DNA from: Bryobacterales bacterium | GTDB taxonomy: Bacteria > Acidobacteriota > Terriglobia > Bryobacterales > Bryobacteraceae | NCBI GenBank assembly: GCA_003154855.1 | Contig: PMEV01000459.1 | Span: forward strand, 1 to 7,119 | DNA: 7,119 nucleotides | Direction of reading: 5' to 3' | Shown here: piece after piece, positions 1 through 6,826 of the stretch | How the letters are laid out: every line of letters begins with the position of its first letter | How positions within the stretch are numbered: the first letter of the stretch is position 1 | Program-made: the position numbers and the translations under genes | The notes under the pieces: generated by a model | Seen by the model: the letters and a program-made list of their open reading frames with translations, nothing else | Told to the model about the DNA's origin: nothing | Databases searched by the model: none

Positions 1-760
1 AAAATGAACGGTCGGCGGGCGGCGCCCAGCGCGCCCACAGCTCGTAGAAAGCGGGCAGGTGGTAAGACGGGTCCGTGAATCCGTTCCGTTCCAGCCCCGG
101 CACATAGCGCACCATCTTGTACTTTTCCTCGAACATGTTGCCGCTGGTGTAGGGGCCCCGTTTGGTCTGTCCCGCGATCACCTCCCGGTGCAGCATGTCG
201 GTCAGCAGCCGGTCGGCCTCGGCCCGATAATCGTAGATGCCCCTGCCGTTGCCCCACCGTCCGGCGGCGAAATACAGCGCCATGGTGAAGTACTCTTCGC
301 CGTCGGGGGCAGGCATCTCATCGTTCGGGGTGCCGTCCACTTTCATGGACCAAGAGAAGAAGCCGCGCGCAGGATGGCCCGGCTCGTGGCGGTACATGTA
401 GGTCTTGGCCCAGTTCCAGAGGGAGTCGAATTCGGGCTTCTTGTCGAGTTGCACGGCGATCGTCATGCCGTACGACATGCCCTCCGTGCGCACGTCATTG
501 TTGATCACGTCGAGGATGTAGGCCAAGTCCCCGTTCGCGTTTCGCCCGGCCGGGTAGTAGATCGCCTCGGTCTTTGGATCGCCGTGAAAGAGCTGCTGGA
601 AGGCCGCGCCGATCTTCTTCTCTACTTCCATCCCGGAGGCGCCGGCCTCGACGAACAGATTCCGGTAGCGTCCGGTCGGCACCGCTCCAGAGCCTGGCTC
701 CTGCGCACCGAGAGGGAAACAGAGGCCGAGGAGGAGCAGATAGCGGGCGGTTCGTCGCAC
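1..760 (-). CDS. Secreted glycoside hydrolase family 8, exo-oligoxylanase-like (partial, C-terminus outside window)
   Basis: 253 residues are visible and the frame stays open to the window edge. Residues 1-19 form a Sec signal peptide: a basic start (MRRTAR), a Leu-rich core and probable cleavage after LGA. The mature part reads as GH8, an inverting (alpha/alpha)6-barrel family. It has NNDVRTEGMSYGM (residues 87-99) with E93 as the expected general acid, followed by AVQLDKK, LWNWAKTYMY, GFFSWSM and PAPDGEEYFTMALYFAAGRWG (from 150). D153 lies where the family keeps a conserved active-site Asp. This pattern fits reducing-end xylose-releasing exo-oligoxylanases, which trim xylo-oligosaccharides, better than GH8 cellulases. 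Relatives of about 390 residues suggest that roughly a third is missing, including the catalytic base region. The start must be the GTG at 758-760: the frame is closed by TGA at 773-775 and no ATG lies between. No clear Shine-Dalgarno precedes it. The gene lies 58 nt behind the small gene at 819-1061 and may be cotranscribed with it. Substrate is inferred from similarity only. Confidence 0.85.
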   Translation of the reverse strand, partial: MRRTARYLLLLGLCFPLGAQEPGSGAVPTGRYRNLFVEAGASGMEVEKKIGAAFQQLFHGDPKTEAIYYPAGRNANGDLAYILDVINNDVRTEGMSYGMTIAVQLDKKPEFDSLWNWAKTYMYRHEPGHPARGFFSWSMKVDGTPNDEMPAPDGEEYFTMALYFAAGRWGNGRGIYDYRAEADRLLTDMLHREVIAGQTKRGPYTSGNMFEEKYKMVRYVPGLERNGFTDPSYHLPAFYELWARWAPPADRSF

Positions 761-818
761 CCGTTTACGATATCATCCGCCGGTACCACCTCGCCACGGC
801 CAAGCACAATCGCCGCTA

Positions 819-1061
819 TTACTTGTGTTTGGCGAGCATCGCGATGGCTTGCGGATCGCCCTGGCCAGCCTCCTTGAGCGTCTGCGTGAACGTCTCGGTA
901 GCTTCCGGCGGCTTGGCTGCCAGGGCCGTCAAAGCGGCACTTCTGATTTGAACGGTATCCACTGCCGGGGAGGCCGCTTTCGTCTGCTGCTGCTTCTCGG
1001 GTGGCTTCGCCGGCTGCTGGGCCGGCTGGACCGGGGTTGTCGTGCTGACCGCATTTACCAT
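819..1061 (-). CDS. Small Pro/Gln/Ala-rich hypothetical protein (80 aa)
   Basis: I do not recognise a named function. The ATG at 1059-1061 is chosen because AGGAG (1069-1073) lies 7 nt upstream; an in-frame TTG at 1079 would overlap that ribosome binding site. Residues 1-32 are Pro/Gln/Ala/Lys-rich and probably disordered, with no signal peptide or membrane segment. Residues 35-49 read DTVQIRSAALTALAA and residues 53-79 look like an amphipathic helix ending EAGQGDPQAIAMLAK. A similar layout (disordered start, a D-T-V-x-[IL]-S-type motif, then a helix ending in GDPQA...LLAK) is, from memory, seen in short uncharacterised acidobacterial proteins. The D-T-V-x-I-S-x-A-A stretch also faintly recalls the C-terminal region of FlgM-type anti-sigma factors, but that is too weak to assign. 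It is probably cytoplasmic. It is the first gene leftward of the divergent region, with the GH8 hydrolase 58 nt behind it. Confidence 0.7.
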   Translation of the reverse strand: MVNAVSTTTPVQPAQQPAKPPEKQQQTKAASPAVDTVQIRSAALTALAAKPPEATETFTQTLKEAGQGDPQAIAMLAKHK

Positions 1062-1068
1062 AGGGGGA

Positions 1069-1073
1069 CTCCT
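1069..1073 (-). promoter_or_regulatory. Ribosome binding site of the small leftward gene
   Basis: On the minus strand the sequence reads AGGAG, 7 nt before the ATG at 1059-1061. This is a good Shine-Dalgarno at standard spacing, and it decides the start of the 80-residue protein against the upstream TTG. Confidence 0.75.
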
Positions 1074-1235
1074 GTACAATGGTGCGTATCGGCCCCATCC
1101 GTGAGTTCTGCACTCGGAATCGCAAGTTTTTCCCGCTTTCCCTTTCTCTTACATTTCTTTACGGCGGATCGACCGAGAGCGGTAACCTTCACATTCTCTG
1201 GCACATCCTTTAGGTCGAGGCCAAATCGCGAAGAT

Positions 1236-1240
1236 GGAGG
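1236..1240 (+). promoter_or_regulatory. Candidate ribosome binding site bearing on the receptor start
   Basis: GGAGG lies 19 nt before the ATG at 1260, too far for that codon, and 4 nt before an in-frame GTG at 1245, slightly too near. The only other purine stretch, GGGG at 1247-1250, ends 9 nt before the ATG. Both starts give a workable signal peptide, so the site leaves the choice open. Confidence 0.35.
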
Positions 1241-1259
1241 ATGCGTGGGGCTTGCCTTG

Positions 1260-4200
1260 ATGCGACGATTCCTGGTCCTTGCCGCATTGGCGGCCGGTGC
1301 GCTGGCTGGCGCCCAACAGGGTGGTTCGATTGTCTCGGCCGGACTCCCGGTCCCCGGAGCGGTCGTAACGGCCACTCTGGGCGACAGGAGGCTCGTCACC
1401 AGCACGGACGAATCGGGCCGCTACCTGTTCGAGGATTTGAGCCCCGGCGCCTGGACCATCCAAGTGGAGGCCTTCGGGTTCGAGACGGCTCAGCGCACGG
1501 TCAACGTGCCCGCCGACACGAAGCTGGCCTGGGATCTGAAGATGAGCCCCTTTGAGGCCGCGCCCGCTCATGCGGCTGCGCCTCCGGCAGCCGGACCCCA
1601 GGCAGCCGCCACGGCGAAGCCGGCCCCGGCCCCGGTGGCCGCAGCCAAGCCAGGCGCGCCTCAAGGAGCGCAGTCGAACGCCCCACCAGGCGCCGGACCG
1701 AATGGGCCCGGCGGCCGGTTCCGACAGTTACGTGTGAACCAGACGATACAGGCTGAGGCGCTGGCCGCGCTGGCCGCTCAATCGCCGTCCGACGCGCAAA
1801 ACTCGGACGAGCAGAGCCAGAACGCCAACGAATCCTTTCTGGTCAATGGCAGCCTGAGCCGAGGATTGCAGCTACCGCGCCAGGACGCGGACATGTCGGC
1901 TCTGGGGCCTGGAGCTGGATTCGGCGGTCCCGGTGGGCCGCCCGGCCAGCAGGCGGGAAATCCCCCCGGCTTCGAGGGTGGACCGGGAGGCATGGGCGGC
2001 CCTCCGGGCATGGGTGGCGGCCCCGGCATGGGCGGCGGCCCGGGTGGGCCAGGGATGGGCGGCCCGGGCGGTTTTGGCGGTCCCCGAGGAGGATTCGGCG
2101 GGCGGGGCGGTCCAGGTGGCCCCGGTGGGGGCCAGCGCGCCGGCTGGCAGAACCGGCAAGGATCCACGGTGTTCGGCAACCGCGCCGGGCGGGGCCGGGA
2201 GACTTTCCACGGCAACCTGTCCTTCACCCTGGACAACTCCGCGCTGGATGCGCGCCCCTACTCGCTCACCGGCCAGGTGGTGAACAAGCCCTCTTACGCC
2301 CAGTCGCGCATCGCTCTTTCCGGCGGAGGACCGCTGCGCATTCCCAAGGTGATCGACAGCCCGAAGACGTTCCTCTTCGCAAGCTATTTCGCCACCCGCA
2401 GCCGCAATCCGTATAACGCCACTTCCACGCTGCCCTCCGCGCTCGAGCGCACCGGCGATTTCTCGCAGGCGCCCGGGCTGGGAACCATCTACGATCCCAA
2501 ATCCGGATTACCTTTCCCGAACAACGTGATTCCAGCCTGGCGCATTGATTCCGCCGCCACCGGGCTGCTGTCGTTCATCCCTTTGCCGAACCAGCCGGGC
2601 CAGGTGCAGAACTACCAGATCGTGAATTCCGTGCCTCAAAACACGGATAACCTGAGTCTGCGCGTCTTCCACAGCCTGACCCAGAAGGACCGCATCGGCG
2701 GCTCCTTCAACCTCCAGCAGCGCGATGCGGAAAGCTCCCAGCTCTACGGCTTCCAGGATACGCAGACCGGCCGCGGAATCAATAGCGACCTCTCCTGGAC
2801 GCGCACCCTCAAGACGGGCGTCATCGACAGCTTGCACTTCACCTTCTCGCGCAACAGGAGCACCACCGCGCCGTACTTCGCCAATGGCCCCTACGTGGCC
2901 TCCCAACACGGCATCACGGGCACTTCCGGCAACCCGCTCGACTACGGCCCGCCCAACCTCTCTTTCACCAACTTCGGAGGTCTCTCGGACGGAGCCTCGT
3001 CGCTCATGCGCAACCAAACCACGGGCGTGAGCGACAGCCTGATCGTGGTCCACGGGAAGAGCACCTGGACCTTCGGCGGTGGGTATCAGCGCATGCAGCT
3101 CAACAACTTGAGCGACCAGAATGGCCGCGGCTCGTTTGCCTTCAGCGGGCTGGAGACCAGCGCCCTGGATGCCAATGGTCAGCCCCTGCCGGGGACGGGC
3201 ATTGATTTCGCCGATTTCCTGCTGGGACTGCCCAACACCAGCTCCATCCGCGACCTGGGCACCGACACCTATTTCCGGGGATCTCTCTACACCGCCTACG
3301 CCCAGGACGACTTGCGGCTACGGCCCAACCTCACCATCCTGATTGGGCTGCGCTATGAGTATCGAACGCCCCTGACTGAGAAGTACGACCGCATGGTGAA
3401 CCTGGATATCGCTCCGGGATTCGCCGCCGTGGCTAAGGTAACTCCTGGAGCCACTGGCCCCTACAGCGGCGCGTTCCCCCAGGGGCTGGTCAATCCGGAT
3501 CGCGACAATTTCGCGCCCCGCATGGCCATAGCCTGGAAGCCATTCCCTAAGAAGGAGATGGTGGTGCGGGCCGGCTACGGCATCTACTACAACGGCAGCG
3601 TCTACAACCAGATTGCGTCCCTGATGGCCCAGCAGCCCCCGTTTTCCAATTCATGCAACCTGATCGCCAGTCTGGCGAGCCCGCTCAGCTTGGAGAAAGG
3701 TTTCCCTTGTGGCTCGGCCGCGTCGGCCACCTCCGCCACCGAGATCGCCAACACCTACGCGGTGGACCGCAACTACCGGATTGGCTACGCCCAGACCTGG
3801 AACTTCTCCGTGCAGCGCACTCTGCCGCATGCGTTGGTGGCGGAACTGGGCTACCTGGGGACCAAGGGCACGCGCCTGGACGTACAGGGAATCCCCAACG
3901 TTGCGCCGCCGGGTTCCCCGCTCACAGCCGAGAATCGCCGCCCGATCGAAGACGCCGGAGCTTTCATCTACGACAGCTCGAACGGGAATTCCATCTACCA
4001 CGCCGCCCAGGCGCGCTTGAGCCGGCGGTTCCGCCGGGGGGTTTCCGGCAATCTCCTGTACACGTTCTCGAAATCCATCGACGACGTCTCGAGCTTCACC
4101 GGCGGCGGCAGCGGTGTGGTCGCCCAGAACTTCTACGATCTGAGCGCCGAGCGCGGTTTGTCCAGCTTCGACCATCGCCACTCGCTGACCATGTCCTACG

Positions 4201-4709
4201 TGCTGTCGAGTCCAGGCACCGGCACCACCAACAGTTTTGCGGCCAAAGGCGGGCAGGGCAAGCTGATTAGGAACTGGAGTCTCAGCGGCTCCATCACCGC
4301 GCAAACCGGCGCGCCCTTCACCGCGACAGTTCTGGGCAACCGCTCCGACTCGAGCGGTACCGGCGTTTCCGGAAGCTCCAGGGCCGAAGCGACCGGATTG
4401 CCGGTGGACATCGGAACCGGCCTGTTCAACCCGCTGGCCTTCGCACTGCCTCCCACCGGGCAATATGGCGATGCGGGCCGCAACACGATTCCGGGGCCCT
4501 TCAGCTTTGTCGCCAACCTCTCTCTGGGCAGGAGCTTCCCGTTCGGCGAAACCCGCCGCAGCCTGGACTTGCGTCTGGACAGCACCAATGCGCTCAACAT
4601 CATGAACGTCAACGGCTTCGCGACCACGGTGAACGCTTCCAACTTCGGATTGCCGCTTTCCACCGGCGCCATGCGGACCATGAAGATCAATCTGCGTTTC
4701 CGGTTTTAG
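1260..4709 (+). CDS. Oar-like TonB-dependent outer-membrane receptor with carboxypeptidase-regulatory-like domain
   Basis: 1149 residues, close to the usual 1000-1200 for this family. Order: Sec signal peptide 1-18 (MRRFLVLAALAAGALAGA, cut before QQ); a beta-sandwich carboxypeptidase-regulatory-like domain at about 20-98 (GLPVPGAVVTATLGDRR, then STDESGRYLFEDLSPG); an Ala/Pro-rich linker at about 99-152; a short plug-like part at about 154-210 with FRQLRVNQ and ANESFLVNGSLSRGL (189-203); a Gly/Pro/Met-rich insert at 216-291; and a beta-barrel from about 310. The barrel contains FHGNLSFTLDNSALDARPY, ERTGDFSQ, LRPNLTILIGLRYEYRTPL, NFAPRMAIAWKPF and the C-terminal MKINLRFRF ending in Phe, as expected for BAM-assembled barrels. 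Such proteins import large substrates with TonB/ExbB/ExbD energy or have surface roles; the substrate here is unknown. ATG at 1260 directly begins the signal peptide, but a GTG at 1245 lies 4 nt after GGAGG (1236-1240) and could be the true start, adding MGLAL. The next gene begins 2 nt after the TAG stop. Confidence 0.92.
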   Translation: MRRFLVLAALAAGALAGAQQGGSIVSAGLPVPGAVVTATLGDRRLVTSTDESGRYLFEDLSPGAWTIQVEAFGFETAQRTVNVPADTKLAWDLKMSPFEAAPAHAAAPPAAGPQAAATAKPAPAPVAAAKPGAPQGAQSNAPPGAGPNGPGGRFRQLRVNQTIQAEALAALAAQSPSDAQNSDEQSQNANESFLVNGSLSRGLQLPRQDADMSALGPGAGFGGPGGPPGQQAGNPPGFEGGPGGMGGPPGMGGGPGMGGGPGGPGMGGPGGFGGPRGGFGGRGGPGGPGGGQRAGWQNRQGSTVFGNRAGRGRETFHGNLSFTLDNSALDARPYSLTGQVVNKPSYAQSRIALSGGGPLRIPKVIDSPKTFLFASYFATRSRNPYNATSTLPSALERTGDFSQAPGLGTIYDPKSGLPFPNNVIPAWRIDSAATGLLSFIPLPNQPGQVQNYQIVNSVPQNTDNLSLRVFHSLTQKDRIGGSFNLQQRDAESSQLYGFQDTQTGRGINSDLSWTRTLKTGVIDSLHFTFSRNRSTTAPYFANGPYVASQHGITGTSGNPLDYGPPNLSFTNFGGLSDGASSLMRNQTTGVSDSLIVVHGKSTWTFGGGYQRMQLNNLSDQNGRGSFAFSGLETSALDANGQPLPGTGIDFADFLLGLPNTSSIRDLGTDTYFRGSLYTAYAQDDLRLRPNLTILIGLRYEYRTPLTEKYDRMVNLDIAPGFAAVAKVTPGATGPYSGAFPQGLVNPDRDNFAPRMAIAWKPFPKKEMVVRAGYGIYYNGSVYNQIASLMAQQPPFSNSCNLIASLASPLSLEKGFPCGSAASATSATEIANTYAVDRNYRIGYAQTWNFSVQRTLPHALVAELGYLGTKGTRLDVQGIPNVAPPGSPLTAENRRPIEDAGAFIYDSSNGNSIYHAAQARLSRRFRRGVSGNLLYTFSKSIDDVSSFTGGGSGVVAQNFYDLSAERGLSSFDHRHSLTMSYVLSSPGTGTTNSFAAKGGQGKLIRNWSLSGSITAQTGAPFTATVLGNRSDSSGTGVSGSSRAEATGLPVDIGTGLFNPLAFALPPTGQYGDAGRNTIPGPFSFVANLSLGRSFPFGETRRSLDLRLDSTNALNIMNVNGFATTVNASNFGLPLSTGAMRTMKINLRFRF
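1905..2132 (+). repeat. Gly/Pro/Met-rich low-complexity coding repeat in the receptor, with 18-bp units
   Basis: Codes for receptor residues 216-291, mostly Gly with Pro, Met and Phe. From 1992 to 2045 there are three consecutive 18-bp units, each starting ATGGGYGGC (1992, 2010, 2028), that encode M-G-G-[PG]-[PG]-G. A further M-G-G-P-G-G begins at 2055. The later part changes to G-G-F and G-G-R style units. It lies between the plug-like ANESFLVNGS part and the first barrel strands, so it probably forms a flexible segment. An unrelated reading frame explanation is unlikely because the receptor frame continues on both sides. Confidence 0.85.
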
Positions 4710-4711
4710 CC

Positions 4712-6802
4712 ATGCGAATCGCTCCCTTAGTCGTCCTTTCGGCGCTCGCCGCGGTCGGACAGCAGGCGCAACCGCAAGCCACCTTCAAGGTGACCAGCCA
4801 ACTGGTGATCGTTAACGTAGCGGTGCGCGACTCCGAGGGACATCCCATCCCCAACCTCAAAGCCAGCGACTTCACCCTCTCCGAGGACGATAAGCCTCAG
4901 AAGGTCTCGGTGTTCGAGTACCAGAAGCTGGACTCCACGCCGCTGGCTCCGCTCGAGCCCCCTCCGACCCTCAAGACTCGTGCCCCGGCGCCTGCTCCGA
5001 AGCCGCCGGTGCGCCAGGCCATCACCACCTCCAAGCCAGGTCAAATCCGCTACCAGGACCACCGGCTGATGGTGCTGTTCTTCGATTTTTCCTCGATGGA
5101 GCCGGCCGAGCAGATCCGGGCCCAGAAGGCGGCCATTGAGTTCCTACAGAAGCAGATGACCGCGGCGGACCTGGTCGCCATCATGAGCTTCGCCAATGAA
5201 TTGCAGGTCTTGCAGGACTTCACGGCCGACCGGGAGAACCTGATCGGGATCATCAAGGGCTTCCACATCGGGGAGGCCAGCGAATTGGCGGCCCTGGGCG
5301 ATACCGGCGACGACTCCTCTCAGGATACCGGCGCCGCGTTTACGGCCGACGATACCGAATTCAACGTTTTCAACACCGACCGGAAGTTGAGCGCGCTCGA
5401 ATCCGCCGCCAGGATGCTGGCCTCTCTGCCCGAGAAGAAGGCGCTGGTTTACTTTTCGGGCGGAGTCAACAAGACTGGCGTGGAGAACCAGGCGCAACTG
5501 CGCGCCACGGTGAATGCGGCGGTGCGCTCGAACGTCTCGTTCTACTCCATCGACGCTCGCGGCCTGGTGGCCACGCCCGCGGGGGGCGACGCCACGCGAG
5601 CCTCCACCAGAGGCACCGCTTTGTTCTCGGGAGCGGCCCAGCGGCAGCTTAGCTCCACCTTCAACGACTCCCAGGAGACCCTCTACACCCTCGCCGAAGA
5701 CACCGGCGGCAAGGCGCTGCTGGATACCAACGACCTCTCGATGGGCATGCGCCAGGCCCAGGAGAGCCTTTCCAGCTACTACATCCTCGGCTACTACTCG
5801 ACCAACCCCGCCCTGGATGGCCGCTACCGCCGCATCAAGGTGCAGCTCGCCCCGCATCTGAAGGCCAAGCTGGACTACCGTTCGGGCTACTTCGCCCCCA
5901 AGCAGTTCAAGGACTACAATTCCACGGACAAGGAGCGCCAACTCCAGGAGGCGCTGCTGCTCGGCGACCCCCTTACCGATCTCTCGCTGGCGCTGGAACT
6001 CAATTACTTCCGTCTGGCGCGCGACCGCTATTTCGTGCCCTTGGCGGTGAAGATTCCCGGCTCCGAACTCGAGCTGGCACGCAAGGGCGGCAATGAGAGC
6101 ACCATACTGGATTTCATCGGACAGGTGCGCGACGCCCACGGAAGAATCGCCGGCACGGTCCGCGACAGCATCGAAGTAAAGCTCAAGGGCGGGAACGTGG
6201 GGCAACTGGGCAAGCGCTTCCTGGAATACGGCGGCGGCTTCACCCTGACCCCGGGAGACTACACGCTCAAGTTCCTGTGCCGTGAGAATGCGACCGGCAA
6301 GATGGGGACCTTCGAGACCAGGTTCAGCGTGCCCGACGTGGTGGCCGAACAGAAATACCTGCGGCTCAGCTCCGTGGTGTGGGCCAATCAGCGCGAACCG
6401 CTTTCGGCCGCAGTGGGCTCCGCCGAGCGCAACCAGAAACTGCTGGCCGACGACCCCCTGGTAAAGGACGGCTACAAGCTGGTCCCCAGCATCACCAAGG
6501 TTTATCGCACGGACCAGGACCTGTACGTGTTCTTCGAGGTTTACGACCCGGGCGCGGAACCCACGCGGAAGACCGCTGAGATTTCCGCCAGCGTGAGTTT
6601 CTTCCGCGGCAAGTTGAGGGCATTTCAGTCGGAGCCGCTCCGGCTGACCGAGATCCCCGAAAAGGGCAATCTGGTGGGCGTACACTTCCAGATTCCACTG
6701 GCGAAGTTTGCCCCCGGCCCGTACACCTGCCAGGTGAACGTGATGGACGAGGTCGGCAAGAAGTTTGCCTTCCGTCGCGCGCCCATGGTATTGCTACCGT
6801 AA
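4712..6802 (+). CDS. Exported VWA-domain protein (VWFA-related Acidobacterial domain family)
   Basis: 696 residues. A short hydrophobic start (MRIAPLVVLSALAAVG, residues 1-16) followed by QQAQPQ suggests a Sec signal; there is no lipobox Cys. Residues 24-70 carry the family's N-terminal strand pattern (TFKVTSQLVIVNVAVRDSEG, then FTLSEDDKPQKVSVFEY). A Pro-rich linker at 76-100 leads to the VWA fold at about 118-340: LMVLFFDFSSME (119-130), MTAADLVAIMSFANEL (149-164), EFNVFNTDRKLSALESAARM (216-235), EKKALVYFSGGVNKTG (241-256), VSFYSIDARGLV (275-286) and LAEDTGGKALLDTNDL (327-342). SYYILGYYSTN (355-365) and LDYRSGYFAPK (387-397) close that part. The rest holds two probable Ig-like units, each with a P-G-x-Y-T strand (514-518 and 668-672). 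Family members are exported and function is unknown; VWA folds usually mediate protein binding. The metal site looks incomplete (D125-F-S127-S-M). The start lies 2 nt after the receptor stop with no clear Shine-Dalgarno, which suggests translational coupling. Confidence 0.9.
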   Translation: MRIAPLVVLSALAAVGQQAQPQATFKVTSQLVIVNVAVRDSEGHPIPNLKASDFTLSEDDKPQKVSVFEYQKLDSTPLAPLEPPPTLKTRAPAPAPKPPVRQAITTSKPGQIRYQDHRLMVLFFDFSSMEPAEQIRAQKAAIEFLQKQMTAADLVAIMSFANELQVLQDFTADRENLIGIIKGFHIGEASELAALGDTGDDSSQDTGAAFTADDTEFNVFNTDRKLSALESAARMLASLPEKKALVYFSGGVNKTGVENQAQLRATVNAAVRSNVSFYSIDARGLVATPAGGDATRASTRGTALFSGAAQRQLSSTFNDSQETLYTLAEDTGGKALLDTNDLSMGMRQAQESLSSYYILGYYSTNPALDGRYRRIKVQLAPHLKAKLDYRSGYFAPKQFKDYNSTDKERQLQEALLLGDPLTDLSLALELNYFRLARDRYFVPLAVKIPGSELELARKGGNESTILDFIGQVRDAHGRIAGTVRDSIEVKLKGGNVGQLGKRFLEYGGGFTLTPGDYTLKFLCRENATGKMGTFETRFSVPDVVAEQKYLRLSSVVWANQREPLSAAVGSAERNQKLLADDPLVKDGYKLVPSITKVYRTDQDLYVFFEVYDPGAEPTRKTAEISASVSFFRGKLRAFQSEPLRLTEIPEKGNLVGVHFQIPLAKFAPGPYTCQVNVMDEVGKKFAFRRAPMVLLP

Positions 6803-6812
6803 TCGTGTTTGC

Positions 6813-6818
6813 AGGAGG
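6813..6818 (+). promoter_or_regulatory. Strong ribosome binding site of the third rightward gene
   Basis: AGGAGG lies 8 nt before the ATG at 6827, an optimal Shine-Dalgarno in the 24-nt gap after the VWA gene. It fixes the start and is far stronger than the signals before the receptor and VWA genes, suggesting that the small secreted product may be made in larger amounts from the shared transcript. Confidence 0.8.
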
Positions 6819-6826
6819 AGACTAGG

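Larger units (their letters stand above)
1062..1259. other. Divergent intergenic region between the leftward and rightward transcripts
   Basis: These 198 bp must hold the start signals of both transcripts. A long frame runs through it on the plus strand but shows no protein-like composition before residue 1 of the receptor. Visible features are a pyrimidine tract at 1127-1161 (32 of 35 bases C or T), which is markedly more T-rich than its surroundings, and a short inverted repeat ACCG-AGAG-CGGT at 1173-1184. A possible plus-strand -10 element is TACATT (1151-1156), but the hexamer 17 nt upstream (TTTTCC) is a poor -35. I found no convincing sigma-70 pair on either strand, so no promoter is called. 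Confidence 0.5.

Noticed and set aside
742..760. Tat signal in the GH8 protein (MRRTAR)
   Set aside because: The RR is not followed by the Tat consensus hydrophobic pair, and the GH8 fold needs no cofactor; Sec export is the simpler reading.
761..818. Terminator between the small gene and the GH8 gene
   Set aside because: No stable GC-rich hairpin followed by a T run is visible on the minus strand, so cotranscription cannot be excluded.
59..877. Open plus-strand frame of 272 codons
   Set aside because: It is antisense to the GH8 gene, whose reading has a signal peptide and catalytic motifs; the plus-strand translation has no recognisable domain.
1173..1184. Inverted repeat ACCG-AGAG-CGGT as an operator
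   Set aside because: A 4-bp arm is too short to distinguish from chance, and it matches no operator I recognise.
825..1259. Upstream extension of the receptor frame to an ATG at 825
   Set aside because: The stretch overlaps the small minus-strand gene and the intergenic region, has no protein-like composition and would bury the signal peptide at 1260 inside the protein.
1992..2062. Direct repeats as a possible CRISPR array
   Set aside because: Units are 18 bp, adjacent without spacers, in frame and imperfect at third codon positions, so they are coding tandem repeats.
1778..2236. Pro-rich collagen-like minus-strand frame
   Set aside because: The repetitive Pro/Gly translation is simply the complement of the Gly-rich receptor insert; the plus frame continues into conserved barrel sequence on one side and plug-like sequence on the other.
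3651..4463. Minus-strand frames of 270 and 181 codons (the latter at 2508-3053) inside the receptor gene
   Set aside because: Both are shadows of barrel coding sequence without ribosome binding sites or family features.
5144..6685. Long open frame (513 codons) on the minus strand inside the VWA gene
   Set aside because: It is fully antisense to a gene with clear family motifs, shows no recognisable domain and is expected from codon bias in GC-rich DNA.
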